A DNA stretch of 64,000 nucleotides from Fictibacillus norfolkensis. GTDB taxonomy: Bacteria > Bacillota > Bacilli > Bacillales > Fictibacillaceae. Of this stretch, positions 7,954 to 16,550 are shown one piece after another. The translations under genes were made by a program, and so were the position numbers. The stretch lies in NCBI RefSeq assembly GCF_014836645.1, contig NZ_JACSQM010000007.1:124001-188000 (forward strand), given 5' to 3'. The notes below the pieces were generated by a model. The model worked only from the letters and a program-made list of their open reading frames with translations, had not been told where the DNA came from and did no database searches. Numbering within the stretch: the stretch's first letter is position 1; each line of letters starts with the position of its first letter.

Positions 7954-8532
7954 ATGAATAAATGGAAAACGGCATTTTTTACACTGTTGCTTCTATTTTT
8001 AATCGTACCGATCGCCATAGCCGCTATGCTTTTTAGTGATCCTGCTGGTGGCCGTTTAGATCGTAGTTCACTAGATACAGATATTCGAGACAATCAAAAG
8101 CTCTTAAGCATACATACAGAAAAAGAACAGGTGGAAGATCTGTTAAATAAAGAGCTCCGCAAAAAAGCGCCAGATGTGAACGTATACGTAAATTTAAGAA
8201 ATGATGAAGCCGTGCTTAACGGATCATTCATCGCGTTTGATCAAGAGCTTCCATATCAGGTTACCTTTGAGCCTGAGGTTCTTGAAAACGGTGATCTGTT
8301 ATTGAAGGAAAAGGATATGCAAGTAGGACGTTTCCCACTACCCGGTGACGAGGTGTTCACACTGATCAAAAAGACCGTTCAGTTTCCTGAATGGGTAGAC
8401 GTCTATCCGAAAGATGAGAGCATTTTGATGAGAGTGACCGAAATGCCAACAAAGAAAGGCTATGCGGTGAAAGCGGAAGAATTCGATCTAAAGAAGAACT
8501 CTATTAAATTGGGAGTCTATACGAAAAACTAG
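7954..8532 (+). CDS. YpmS-like protein (DUF2140)
   Basis: 192 aa: MNKWKTAFF start, one N-terminal transmembrane helix (about 8-26), then an extracytoplasmic domain with KDMQVGRFPLPG and the C-terminal FDLKKNSIKLGVY typical of YpmS/DUF2140. Biochemical function is unknown; the topology suggests a membrane-anchored protein on the outer face. I use ATG 7954 because GGGAG lies just before it and the in-frame ATG at 7933 would place that site inside the gene. In B. subtilis ypmS sits at another locus, so its position here between prsA and yhaI is a local difference. A strong terminator follows. Confidence 0.75.
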   Translation: MNKWKTAFFTLLLLFLIVPIAIAAMLFSDPAGGRLDRSSLDTDIRDNQKLLSIHTEKEQVEDLLNKELRKKAPDVNVYVNLRNDEAVLNGSFIAFDQELPYQVTFEPEVLENGDLLLKEKDMQVGRFPLPGDEVFTLIKKTVQFPEWVDVYPKDESILMRVTEMPTKKGYAVKAEEFDLKKNSIKLGVYTKN

Positions 8533-8534
8533 AA

Positions 8535-8573
8535 AAAGCGCTTCTCCCGAGCACGTTAGGGAAGGAGCGCTTT
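8535..8573 (+). terminator. Terminator after ypmS-like gene
   Basis: AAAGCGCTTCTCCC pairs with GGGAAGGAGCGCTTT almost perfectly. Confidence 0.8.
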
Positions 8574-8663
8574 AATTATTCTTCCTCAATTATTCATACC
8601 CAAATGGAGAAAGTTGGATTATAATTATTATAGACAGACAATGACTAGAAAGCAGGGTTTTGT

Positions 8664-9005
8664 ATGGAGACGGTGGAAGAACGACTTGAACGACTAGAAT
8701 TTTATAATCAGCTAACGATTGAGAGTGTCGATCTTACAGCGTATCCATTTTTTAGACTGGTCATGGAAAAAAAGCTCACCGAGCAGGAAGTGAATAAGGT
8801 CTTCCTTCTTTGCGATGAGCTTCAACGAAAATATGAAATGCAGAGTGAAGAAGGCTTTGTGCATTACACACCGCTGTTGTTGCATTTTGCAGGCATGTTA
8901 ACGCCAAAGCTTTCCCCAAGAGAAACGATTACTGCTTTGCTTCAACAAGAAAAGTATATTTCTTTGATGGAGAAGCTTTATGAGTTATCTGTACGTTACG
9001 AATGA
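8664..9005 (+). CDS. yhaI: YhaI, DUF1878 family protein
   Basis: 113 aa, the same length as B. subtilis YhaI. It begins [17 protein letters not shown], with RLE(Y/F)Y and YPFFRLV characteristic of DUF1878, and is all-helical and soluble. Function is unknown. Its 3' end overlaps the convergent scoC by 10 bp, and the same neighbour pair occurs in B. subtilis. Confidence 0.8.
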   Translation: METVEERLERLEFYNQLTIESVDLTAYPFFRLVMEKKLTEQEVNKVFLLCDELQRKYEMQSEEGFVHYTPLLLHFAGMLTPKLSPRETITALLQQEKYISLMEKLYELSVRYE

Positions 9006-9577
9006 GAAGAGGCAATTTCTTCAGCTGCTATCACAGGTGATGCAGGCTGATCATCTAATGATGCTTCGATCTTTTCTTCGAGTTTGTTGAAAATCGACAT
9101 GAAGTCATCGCCATATAAATTGCGGATGATCGACATCAATTCAGGAAACTCTGGGAACCTTCCAAATAACTCTTTAATCGGCATAGATGCACTGAAAACA
9201 CCAAACTTTGAAGGATCGTACGTGTTCAATGTTTGAAGTAAAAGCTCTTCACCTTTAGGTGTTAGACAAATATATGTATTTCGCTTATCATCTTCTTTTT
9301 TAGAAAATGTTAGATAGCCTTGTTCTTCAAGCTTTTTTGAAAAGTTAAAAGCAGTGGATACGTGCATAACGCCAAACTTTGCAATATCAGAGATTGATGC
9401 ACCCTCAAGATGATGAGCAATCCATAGAATATGGTGTTCATTAATGTTTAAACCATAGTCCTTAATCCAATTTTGCCAGTCTTTTTCTACACTTTTCCAT
9501 AAAGCTTTACTAATCTGTGAAAGTTTGTGACTATAGATCATGGCTTCTTGAAAACTATATAATTGATCTTTGTTCAT
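8996..9577 (-). CDS. scoC: ScoC (Hpr), MarR-family transition-state regulator
   Basis: 193 aa. A MarR-type winged helix spans about 35-115 ([20 protein letters not shown], then [20 protein letters not shown]), nearly identical to Hpr/ScoC in the recognition region, followed by a dimerisation part and an acidic variable tail. In B. subtilis ScoC represses extracellular proteases, sporulation and peptide-transport genes in exponential growth. I chose the ATG at 9577 because GGAGGGGC lies upstream and homologues start there; a longer frame reaches 9622. Its 3' end overlaps yhaI. Confidence 0.92.
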   Translation of the reverse strand: MNKDQLYSFQEAMIYSHKLSQISKALWKSVEKDWQNWIKDYGLNINEHHILWIAHHLEGASISDIAKFGVMHVSTAFNFSKKLEEQGYLTFSKKEDDKRNTYICLTPKGEELLLQTLNTYDPSKFGVFSASMPIKELFGRFPEFPELMSIIRNLYGDDFMSIFNKLEEKIEASLDDQPASPVIAAEEIASSHS

Positions 9578-9752
9578 TTTTAAAATGCCCCTCCATCTTA
9601 TAAAACACATCCTATTCCTCATTATGCCAGTATTTCCTATAATAAGAAAGTAAAATTTTTCAATTTTTCCTTATTTTTTAGTAAAATAGTTATATAACTT
9701 TTAGCTGATATGGTGTTGATGTAAGTGTTCTTACTTGTTCGGAAGTATAGAT

Positions 9753-9785
9753 AAAAAAAATTCTCCAAAAAGGGAGAATTTTTTT
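9753..9785. terminator. Bidirectional terminator between yhaH and scoC
   Basis: AAATTCTCC pairs with GGGAGAATTT, flanked by an A-run and a T-run. It ends yhaH on the minus strand. Confidence 0.85.
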
Positions 9786-9789
9786 GGGA

Positions 9790-10071
9790 TTATTTAATTT
9801 CTTGATCCATTTCTTCAGGAGTTTCTTCAATTGTAGAGGCAGCTGTTTCTTGTAGAGCCTCTTCTTTTTCTTTATTAGCAAATCTGATCTTTGCTCTAAG
9901 CTGAATGCCATCACGCTTGATGCTGGAGAACGTCGATTTCATTTTATCCATATTCACTTTAAGATCTTCTCTGACTTCTTTACCTGCTTTTGGTGTAGAA
10001 AGCAGAGTAGCTGCTGCAGTAACCACCGTTCCTAATGCGAAACCTACTACCATGGATTTTTGTTTAGACAT
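9790..10071 (-). CDS. yhaH: YhaH, YtxH-domain protein
   Basis: 93 aa. An N-terminal hydrophobic helix with GxxxG-like spacing (VVGFALGTVVTAAATLLSTP) is followed by KAGKEVREDLK, the hallmark of YtxH-like proteins, and a charged helical tail. The family is linked to general stress and cell-envelope association; mechanism is unknown. ATG 10071 follows GAGGAGG; an in-frame ATG at 10089 lacks a site. Order scoC-yhaH-trpP matches B. subtilis. Confidence 0.78.
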   Translation of the reverse strand: MSKQKSMVVGFALGTVVTAAATLLSTPKAGKEVREDLKVNMDKMKSTFSSIKRDGIQLRAKIRFANKEKEEALQETAASTIEETPEEMDQEIK

Positions 10072-10431
10072 CTTATAATTCCTCCTCATTCTTTTATTAT
10101 CTTATGAATTCGCGAATTTCTCTTATATTCCTATGAAAAATAATGACGAATATAAAAATATTTCCCGATAGATTTCGTCATGTTTGGACATGCAAGATCA
10201 AGCTTTTATAGAACGGTCAAAATTTGAAAACCGTTGATACAATAGGAAAATCAGAAGAAAATAGTGACGCTGTACGTTGTTTCAAAAAATGTCATACTTG
10301 TCTAAAACAGAAGATATTTGACTGACTTTGGAGAAAGATAATATAAAATAAATGAAAGGGAAAAAAATTTCATAATTGACGAAGAGGTTTAAAAGAGGGT
10401 ATACATAATAAAAAGAATGGAGGGATATGGG
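10072..10431. other. 360-bp AT-rich divergent gap with an operator-like palindrome
   Basis: Holds the promoters of yhaH (minus) and the DUF1232 gene (plus). The only structured signal I see is a near-palindrome at 10212-10235 with arms AACGGT and ACCGTT around a centre that is itself almost symmetric. No convincing coding frame. Confidence 0.5.
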
Positions 10432-10857
10432 TTGAAACAAAACACAATCGGCAACTACTTTAATAAAATGAAGGAAAAAGCGAATGCTGTGCTTGAAAGT
10501 TCTACTCAAACGGGTGAGCTTGTTACAGAAGCTGAGAAAAAAAGTTCGCAACCTGATAAACAAGGTTTAAGTAACCTAGGCTCTCAAGTAAAAGCGTTAG
10601 TTCGAATGGTAAAGTCATATAAAAGAGGCGACTATCGTGATGTCTCCAAAAAATCTTTACTATTAGTGGTCGCAGGACTTCTGTATTTTGTTAGTCCAAT
10701 TGATGCAGTACCTGATTTTCTGATCGGAGCAGGTCTATTGGATGATGCAACTGTCCTAGCTTTTATTTTTTCAACGTTATCAACTGAGATAGCAGCTTTT
10801 CAGACGTGGGAAGAAGAAAAAGAAGAAGAGGATAAATACATAAAGCCAACTCCATAG
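10432..10857 (+). CDS. YkvA-like DUF1232 membrane protein
   Basis: 141 aa. A polar Ser/Lys/Glu-rich N-terminus (1-60) precedes the DUF1232 core SPIDAVPDFLIGAGLLDDA flanked by hydrophobic segments, then an acidic tail. DUF1232/YkvA proteins are small membrane proteins of unknown role. The start is a TTG at 10432, 7 nt after GGAGGG; the upstream in-frame ATG at 10417 overlaps that site. A terminator stem begins inside the last codons. Confidence 0.7.
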   Translation: MKQNTIGNYFNKMKEKANAVLESSTQTGELVTEAEKKSSQPDKQGLSNLGSQVKALVRMVKSYKRGDYRDVSKKSLLLVVAGLLYFVSPIDAVPDFLIGAGLLDDATVLAFIFSTLSTEIAAFQTWEEEKEEEDKYIKPTP

Positions 10858-10870
10858 GAGCTGGCTTTTT
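10842..10870 (+). terminator. Terminator overlapping the DUF1232 gene stop
   Basis: AAAGCCAACTCC pairs with GGAGCTGGCTTT over a 3-nt loop, then Ts. Confidence 0.8.
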
Positions 10871-10888
10871 ATTTTGACATTATCATTA

Positions 10889-11410
10889 TTAATTTGCAGT
10901 TAAGTTTGAACGTTTAGATAGTCGTTCTGCGATCGGGTAGATAAAAAACATGATCAAGCCGCTAACGACGCTTGTTGGAACAACGATCATTCCAATGAAG
11001 CTAAGTAATGTACCAGGTAATCCCGCTACGAGCATGGCGACCATGAGAAATAATGTACCGCTGATAATCGTTCCGACTACTGTTAAAAGAACAGCGCTTA
11101 TCGCATTTACTTTTACTTTTTTAGCAAGTAAGAACAACGCCAAAAAGATAAAAGCTGTTATAGGTTTTTCAACGATATTGGCGATCTGTCCGCCGGCCAT
11201 ACCAGTTGTTAGTGCTGAGATGACTCCAGCTGCCATACTTGCAATAATCACGTTTTGTTTAGTAGGTGATAGCATGATGGCTAAAAACATCATCACGAGT
11301 AATAAGTCAGGTTTCATTCCAAAAAATAATGGGGGTACAACAGTGTGAAACACATACCCTAATGCAATAAGTACAGATGTTAAAGCTAATGATTTAGTAT
11401 TCGTATTCAT
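10889..11410 (-). CDS. trpP: TrpP (YhaG), tryptophan transporter
   Basis: 173 aa, one residue longer than B. subtilis TrpP, with about five or six transmembrane helices (ALTSVLIALGYVFHT, PDLLLVMMFLAIML, VLLTVVGTIISG). The family imports tryptophan. In B. subtilis its translation is blocked when tryptophan-bound TRAP covers the ribosome site, and the mRNA here carries a matching run of (G/U)AG triplets (separate entry). Order yhaH-trpP-serC is conserved. Confidence 0.88.
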   Translation of the reverse strand: MNTNTKSLALTSVLIALGYVFHTVVPPLFFGMKPDLLLVMMFLAIMLSPTKQNVIIASMAAGVISALTTGMAGGQIANIVEKPITAFIFLALFLLAKKVKVNAISAVLLTVVGTIISGTLFLMVAMLVAGLPGTLLSFIGMIVVPTSVVSGLIMFFIYPIAERLSKRSNLTAN

Positions 11411-11412
11411 TT

Positions 11413-11471
11413 CTCATCTCTCCTCAGCTACTCTTAGCCTAATTTCTTTCCAATAGTGCCCTCTTGGCCTA
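11413..11471 (-). promoter_or_regulatory. Candidate TRAP-binding site over the trpP ribosome site
   Basis: On the mRNA strand, (G/U)AG triplets lie at UAG 11430-11428, GAG 11425-11423, GAG 11420-11418 and GAG 11415-11413, each exactly 2 nt apart. GAG 11433-11431 and UAG 11441-11439, and a further pair at 11471-11461, lie upstream. The 2-nt-spaced run covers the ribosome site and ends 2 nt before the AUG. This is the known geometry of TRAP targets and of the B. subtilis trpP site. Confidence 0.65.
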
Positions 11472-11526
11472 ATGCGAAAGTACCTTTATGTTAACAGATG
11501 TACGTACAACTGAAAAGGTTTGTGAA

Positions 11527-12606
11527 CTACTTTCCGTATTTTTCCTGAAAATGTTTCATGAACTGTGCAAGGCTATCACACGACTCTTGTGGTACAGCAT
11601 TATAGATAGAAGCTCTGAATCCCCCGACCGATCGGTGTCCTTTTAGCCCATATATTCCGTTTGCTTCACTCTCTTTAATAAACTGCTTTTCCAGTTCATC
11701 ATTCAAAAGAGTGAAAGTAACATTCATGTTCGAACGGGATTCAGGTGTAGCATACCCGTTATAGAACCCATTACTTCTATCGATCGTGTCGTAGATGACT
11801 CCAGCTTTATTATGATTTCTCTTTTCCATTTCATTGACACCACCACACTTTTCTACCCAGCCTAGTACAAGGTTTAGCAAGTAGATGGAGTAAACAGGAG
11901 GCGTGTTATAAAGAGAATTATTCTTTGCATGAACTGAATACGACATGATGGATGGGACAGATTTATTTTCCTGTAGCAGATCTTTACGTATGATAACGGC
12001 GGTTACTCCCGAAGGTCCAAGGTTTTTTTGAGCACCCGCATAGATTAATCCATAATCTTCAACAGATAAGGGTCTGCTCATAATATCGCTCGACATGTCC
12101 GCTACAAGATTTGGATGTGTGAAGGCATGTAGGTCTGCCCATTGTGTGCCATAGATCGTGTTATTAGAAGTAATATGAAGATAGGCGTCATTTTCGCTAG
12201 GAACATAATTCATCTCTGGAAGGGTGCGATAGTCAGAGTCCTTACCTGTAATGACTGCCTCACACGATCCGATTTTCTGAGCTTCTTTATAAGCTTTTTC
12301 AGACCATGCCCCAGTGAGTACGTATTTTGCCGTCTTTCCACCTTGAATAAAATTCATCGGAATCATAGCAAACTGTAGACTTGCTCCGCCTTGTAAGAAC
12401 AATACTTCATGTGTATCTGGTATATTGAGCAAACGTTTCATGCGTGTTTTCGCTTGATTGTGGATGCCTTCATATTCTGAACCCCTGTGGCTATGCTCCA
12501 TAATATTTAACCCAGTACCTAAGAAGTCATCCCACTCTTCCTTTGCTTGCTGCATGACCTCTTTTGGCAATGTTGTGGGTCCGGCTTGAAAATAGATGCG
12601 TGTCAT
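11527..12606 (-). CDS. serC: SerC, phosphoserine aminotransferase
   Basis: 359 aa, normal for the class V aminotransferase SerC. It begins MTRIYFQAGPTTLPKEV and carries PLP-binding Lys194 in YAGAQKNLGPSG; the C-terminus has GLKGHRSVGGFRASIYNAVP, typical of SerC. It converts 3-phosphohydroxypyruvate and glutamate to phosphoserine (serine synthesis) and may also serve pyridoxal phosphate synthesis. A site AAGGAGGAG precedes the ATG. A family-1 repeat lies between it and the upstream gene hit. Confidence 0.96.
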   Translation of the reverse strand: MTRIYFQAGPTTLPKEVMQQAKEEWDDFLGTGLNIMEHSHRGSEYEGIHNQAKTRMKRLLNIPDTHEVLFLQGGASLQFAMIPMNFIQGGKTAKYVLTGAWSEKAYKEAQKIGSCEAVITGKDSDYRTLPEMNYVPSENDAYLHITSNNTIYGTQWADLHAFTHPNLVADMSSDIMSRPLSVEDYGLIYAGAQKNLGPSGVTAVIIRKDLLQENKSVPSIMSYSVHAKNNSLYNTPPVYSIYLLNLVLGWVEKCGGVNEMEKRNHNKAGVIYDTIDRSNGFYNGYATPESRSNMNVTFTLLNDELEKQFIKESEANGIYGLKGHRSVGGFRASIYNAVPQESCDSLAQFMKHFQEKYGK

Positions 12607-12664
12607 CGTTCTCCTCCTTATAAAATTACGTTGTTTTAGTAAACTCTTAGAGCAATTGAAAGTT

Positions 12665-12792
12665 GTTGATTTCCGTTACAGGTGCTTCGCTTTCCGCGGG
12701 GCGACCGGTGAGCCCCTTGCCGCTTTGCGCCTTTAAGGGTCTCACCTGACCGCTCGTCCCGCAGGAGTCTCACACCTTACACTCCAATCAAC
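12665..12792 (-). repeat. Dispersed ~128-bp repeat, family 1, copy R2
   Basis: Inverted relative to R1: reads GTTGATT...AATCAAC with GCGGGGCGACCGGTGAGCCC and the small GCGC-AAA-GCG hairpin. It lies upstream of serC, the only long gap there (12607-12898). Confidence 0.9.
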
Positions 12793-12856
12793 TTTTCAGT
12801 GACGTCTTACAAGCAAAGAATTGTTAGAATAAAGCAAAAACTAAAAAAGAATATGA

Positions 12857-12888
12857 AAAAACTGCCCAGTTTAAAAAAGGCAGTTTTA
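12857..12888 (-). terminator. Terminator of hit
   Basis: AAAACTGCC pairs with GGCAGTTTT; on the minus strand a T-run follows. Confidence 0.85.
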
Positions 12889-12898
12889 CTATGTAACG

Positions 12899-13327
12899 TT
12901 AGTTTTTAACGTTCTCTTTAATATGTTGAGCGATCTCAGTCATTTCGTCTGCAGGGGTATCCTGTGTTTTCCAGACTGCTCCAAATCCGTCACCTTGTCC
13001 GTAACGTGGAATGAAGTGCATATGGTAATGAAAAACAGATTGTCCAGCTGCTTCACCATTGTTGTTTAAGATGTTCAGACCGATCGGGTTAAACGTTTGT
13101 TTAATTCCAGAGGCAATTTTAGGCACGACAGAATAAAGCTTCGCTGCTGTTTCTGCAGGAAGTTCAAAAATATCTGTGGAATGCTCTTTAGGAATGATCA
13201 GCGTATGTCCTTTGGTTACCTGACTGATGTCTAAGAAGGCTAGGACGTTTTCGTCTTCGTACACTTTGTAGGATGGAATTTCTCCCGCAACAATTTTACA
13301 AAAAATGCAGTTTAAATCGTGGGACAA
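12899..13327 (-). CDS. hit: Hit, HIT-family nucleotide hydrolase
   Basis: 142 aa. A zinc-site Cys pair (NCIFCKIVAGEIP) is followed by the catalytic histidine triad HYHMHFIPRYGQGDGFG. HIT proteins hydrolyse nucleoside phosphoramidates and related dinucleotides. B. subtilis Hit has 145 aa and the same hit/ecsA neighbourhood. I chose TTG 13327 because GAGGTGA lies 6 nt upstream; in-frame GTG 13336 and ATG further upstream lack a good site. A second, more distant HIT protein is at the right end of the window. Confidence 0.88.
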   Translation of the reverse strand: MSHDLNCIFCKIVAGEIPSYKVYEDENVLAFLDISQVTKGHTLIIPKEHSTDIFELPAETAAKLYSVVPKIASGIKQTFNPIGLNILNNNGEAAGQSVFHYHMHFIPRYGQGDGFGAVWKTQDTPADEMTEIAQHIKENVKN

Positions 13328-13465
13328 GTGGCTCACCTCATTTTTTTTACTTATCATATCACACATAATCAACCTAAAAAATAAGGTATTCTCTTTATCT
13401 TATCAAAAGGCTCTTTTCTACAGGATAGTTGCTTTTGAATGTTTTATTATTTTCTTCATTGACAG

Positions 13466-13565
13466 GTTGATTGGAGCGCACGGTGCGAGACTCCTAATGG
13501 CGCGTAGTGGCAGGAGGCTCACCGCACACCCAGTGGAAAGCGAGCAATTGGGAGCGGAAATCAAC
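13466..13565 (+). repeat. Family-1 repeat, internally deleted copy R3
   Basis: About 100 bp, with intact GTTGATT and AATCAAC ends but missing the GGTGAGAC arm and its hairpin (about 28 bp). Confidence 0.85.
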
Positions 13566-13596
13566 CTCTTCTAATAGCAACAACTTAAAAAAAGAA

Positions 13597-13626
13597 GAAG
13601 GGTCCTATTCAAAAATAGGACCCTTC
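13597..13626 (-). terminator. Terminator-like hairpin, minus strand
   Basis: AAGGGTCCTATT pairs with its exact complement, with a CTTCTTCTTTTTTT run following on the minus strand. It would end a short minus-strand transcript from the gap to its right. Confidence 0.65.
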
Positions 13627-13681
13627 ATCTTATAGAGGTTAGAGAAGAAAGGAGAACACGAAAACAAAACAATACGATTTT

Positions 13682-13738
13682 TTAGCCATGCACCTCAATG
13701 TTAAGAATTTGTAATTGCTCAAGCACTAAATAGTCCAA
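13682..13738 (-). CDS. Candidate 18-aa micro-ORF
   Basis: TTG start 6 nt after AAGGAGATG on the minus strand; product begins MDYLVLEQLQIL. A second tiny frame (13639-13689) overlaps its stop. Both sit just before the minus-strand terminator at 13597-13626, which otherwise has no gene to terminate. Weak evidence; could be a small RNA instead. The remaining gap (13739-13930) holds an 8-bp hairpin (GAAGAAGG/CCTTCTTC, 13802-13824) and the promoter region of the next gene. Confidence 0.25.
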   Translation of the reverse strand: MDYLVLEQLQILNIEVHG

Positions 13739-13930
13739 GAGAACCATCTCCTTAAAATTTAGCATTTCAGAAAAAATCTAATACCTTGTATCTTTCTCCT
13801 TGAAGAAGGGGGGATACCTTCTTCTCTTATATCTTGTCCAGGAAGTCTTACAAGTTATACATATAAAATTGGTAAAGGAAACGGGAATTGAGCTATTATA
13901 AGGAAAGAATGACAAAAAGGAGGACTCTCC

Positions 13931-14467
13931 GTGAAAAAAAGACAACTTATTTTCACAATGACACTCGGTGTTAGTTTCCTCATCTCAGGGTGCGGGAATA
14001 AATCAGAGGATGAGCATAAAAATCATCAAGAGGAGTCAAGCGCCAAACAAGAAACGTCTCATGAAGGACATGAGAATCATTTGCCGAACGGTGATATTCA
14101 AGAACTTACTGCATCAATGGAAGAACTGCCAGGTTTCTTGGATAAACAACCTGATGAGATTGCGGCCATTTATGCGGAAGTTCCTAAATATAAGGATCTG
14201 CTTGAATCAATGCCTTGTTTTTGTGGCTGTGGTGAATCGGCAGGTCATAAAGACAATTATGATTGTTTCGTCTCAGAAAACAAAGAAGATGGCAAAATGG
14301 TATGGGATGATCATGGCACAAAATGCGGGACGTGTTTAGAGATCGCTGCGATCAGCATGAGTGCTTCTGCTGATGGAAAGACGCCTGTTGAAATCAGAAA
14401 GATGATCGATGAGAAATATAAAGAAGGATTTGCAGAGCCAACTCCGACACCGATGCCTGCCTCATAA
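13931..14467 (+). CDS. PCYCGC-motif lipoprotein
   Basis: 178 aa. The signal peptide ends in lipobox LISGC (Cys21), followed by a His/Glu-rich linker. The conserved segment ESMPCFCGCGESAGH with downstream CFVSE and CGTCLEIA matches the PCYCGC motif family of extracytoplasmic Cys-rich lipoproteins in Bacillaceae. The His-rich linker and Cys motif suggest metal or redox function, but none is established. It lies between hit and ecsA, which are adjacent in B. subtilis. AAAGGAGG precedes the start. Confidence 0.8.
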   Translation: MKKRQLIFTMTLGVSFLISGCGNKSEDEHKNHQEESSAKQETSHEGHENHLPNGDIQELTASMEELPGFLDKQPDEIAAIYAEVPKYKDLLESMPCFCGCGESAGHKDNYDCFVSENKEDGKMVWDDHGTKCGTCLEIAAISMSASADGKTPVEIRKMIDEKYKEGFAEPTPTPMPAS

Positions 14468-14530
14468 GGTGTAAAACGAGAAAAATGGCAAACAATAATG
14501 AAAATGCTGGATTGCAGAAGGAGGTACGAT

Positions 14531-15274
14531 ATGAAACCAATCCTTGAAGTTACAGATCTAACAGGAGGGTATCTTCCTAATCAGCCTGTTATTCATCACT
14601 TAGATTTCACGGTGAAAGAAAATGAGATAGTAGGTTTGATCGGCTTGAATGGAGCCGGTAAAAGTACAACCATCAAGCATGTGTTAGGTCTCATGGAACC
14701 TATGTCAGGCACTTCTAAAATCGATGGACAGACGTTTAGGGAAGAACCAGAAAATTATCGAAGTCAATTTACTTACATACCTGAGATGCCGATTCTCTAT
14801 GAAGAATTAACGTTATGGGAACACCTAGAGCTAACAGCAATGGCATATGGACTAGAAGAACAAACCTTTTTAACTCGTGTACGCCCTTTACTAGAAGAGT
14901 TTCGAATGGATAATAAGATTAAGTGGTTTCCGAGTCAGTTCTCAAAAGGGATGAAGCAAAAAGTAATGATCCTTTGTGCACTATTGGTTGAACCTAAGCT
15001 ATATATCGTGGATGAACCGTTCGTGGGTCTTGATCCATTAGGTATTCAATCGTTTCTTGAATATATGGTTAAATTTAGAAATAACGGCGCTGGCGTGTTG
15101 ATGTCTACTCACATTTTGTCTACAGCAGAAAGATATTGCGATCGCTTTTTAATCATGCATGAAGGAAGGCTGGTACTAAGCGGAACTTTAGAGGAACTAC
15201 GTGTAAGAAGCGGGCTGGAGAATGCAACGTTAGATGAGATCTATCTCTATGTAGCAAGAGGTAAAGTAACATGA
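14531..15274 (+). CDS. ecsA: EcsA, ABC transporter ATP-binding subunit
   Basis: 247 aa, identical in length to B. subtilis EcsA. Walker A is GLNGAGKST (about 38-46), the signature is FSKGMKQKVMI and Walker B is LYIVDEPFVGLDP. With EcsB it forms an ABC complex affecting secretion, processing of exported proteins, sporulation and competence; it has been linked to intramembrane protease RasP. ATG 14531 follows AAGGAGG; a longer in-frame start at 14498 lacks a site. It overlaps ecsB by 4 bp. Confidence 0.93.
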   Translation: MKPILEVTDLTGGYLPNQPVIHHLDFTVKENEIVGLIGLNGAGKSTTIKHVLGLMEPMSGTSKIDGQTFREEPENYRSQFTYIPEMPILYEELTLWEHLELTAMAYGLEEQTFLTRVRPLLEEFRMDNKIKWFPSQFSKGMKQKVMILCALLVEPKLYIVDEPFVGLDPLGIQSFLEYMVKFRNNGAGVLMSTHILSTAERYCDRFLIMHEGRLVLSGTLEELRVRSGLENATLDEIYLYVARGKVT

Positions 15275-16488
15275 TCGATGTAAAAAAATTATGGACAAAA
15301 CGACGCAATGCACACGTTACCCAAACGCTTAAATATTTTAGTTTAATGGCAAACAGCGGACTTATTGTTTCCTTAATTTTGCTCATCGTAATCGGAAGTG
15401 TATATTATGCGAAGCTTCTGCAAGCACTTCCTGAGAATTTTCCGGCCGTTTTTATTTTAACGATCGTCTTTTCTGTTTGGTTGACTAAAAGTCCGATCCG
15501 TACATTGTTAAAAGAAGGAGATCTCGTATTTTTACTTCCTGTAGAATCAGGCATGAAACAATATTTCTCAAAAGCAATCTCATCTGCAACTGCTACGGGA
15601 GCTTTTTTAACCCTATTTATCTTTACGCTGTTATGGCCGATCGTTCAATTCTTTATCCATGATGGATGGAAGATGTATGTCACATTTGGATTCTTTTTGA
15701 TCGCAGCCAAAGTATTTAATATTTATGTATCATGGGAAGAAAGAAGATTACCCTATAAGAGTCATCAAACGAACTATAAGATCATGAGGTTCATTGTAAA
15801 CTTTGTATATGCCTATTTGCTCTTTAATGAAGCATACATCTTCTTAATCGCGATTTTTGCGATTATGTATGTTTTAAAGAATTTTGTTTTCGGTGTCTTT
15901 AAGAAACAGCATGGCTATCAGTGGGAAATGTTATTAGCCGAAGAACAGTCTTTAAAGATGAAAGGGTACCGATTCGTCAATTACTTTACAGATGTCCCAG
16001 CTTTAAAGCAGACTGTTCATAAGCGACCATGGTTAAACAGCTTAGCAAGTTTCTCGTTTAAAAAGAAGAATGCACTTCCTGCTCTATACATGAAGACATT
16101 TGTCCGTTCAGGCGATTACCTGGGCTTATATGTAAGACTGATCTTAATCGGCTTTTTGTTTATTTATTTAATTCCTGCAGGATGGTGGCAGTTGATTGTC
16201 GTGTTCTTGTTCTTTCAAATGTTTGCGTTGCAATTATTCACACTTTACACCCAGTATAGATGGAATGTTGTATTCATGATCTATCCGATCAAACAAGATA
16301 CAAGAGTAAAAGCATTTCAAAATTGGCTGAGACACTTGCTGATCATACAAGGTGTATTCTATGGCCTCTTCTATGGACTACTGTCAGGAGACTGGATGAT
16401 CGCGATCCTAATGCCTGTTGGAGCAATTCTATACAGTATATTACGACTGCCTACTATGACGAAAAAACACATTACGTTGACTTCCTAG
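15271..16488 (+). CDS. ecsB: EcsB, ABC transporter membrane subunit
   Basis: 405 aa (B. subtilis about 408), with about eight hydrophobic segments (for example SGLIVSLILLIVIGSVYYA and FLFFQMFALQLFTL) and a large cytoplasmic region around 210-270. It is the membrane partner of EcsA, and the 4-bp overlap ATGA indicates coupling. In B. subtilis ecsC follows at once; here a composite repeat and an FAD oxidase intervene. Confidence 0.9.
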   Translation: MIDVKKLWTKRRNAHVTQTLKYFSLMANSGLIVSLILLIVIGSVYYAKLLQALPENFPAVFILTIVFSVWLTKSPIRTLLKEGDLVFLLPVESGMKQYFSKAISSATATGAFLTLFIFTLLWPIVQFFIHDGWKMYVTFGFFLIAAKVFNIYVSWEERRLPYKSHQTNYKIMRFIVNFVYAYLLFNEAYIFLIAIFAIMYVLKNFVFGVFKKQHGYQWEMLLAEEQSLKMKGYRFVNYFTDVPALKQTVHKRPWLNSLASFSFKKKNALPALYMKTFVRSGDYLGLYVRLILIGFLFIYLIPAGWWQLIVVFLFFQMFALQLFTLYTQYRWNVVFMIYPIKQDTRVKAFQNWLRHLLIIQGVFYGLFYGLLSGDWMIAILMPVGAILYSILRLPTMTKKHITLTS

Positions 16489-16550
16489 CTCTTTATGGCT
16501 GGGAAGTTTTTTTAAAAGCGCTCTTTTCTAAAAGCTTGTCTCCTTTGACA

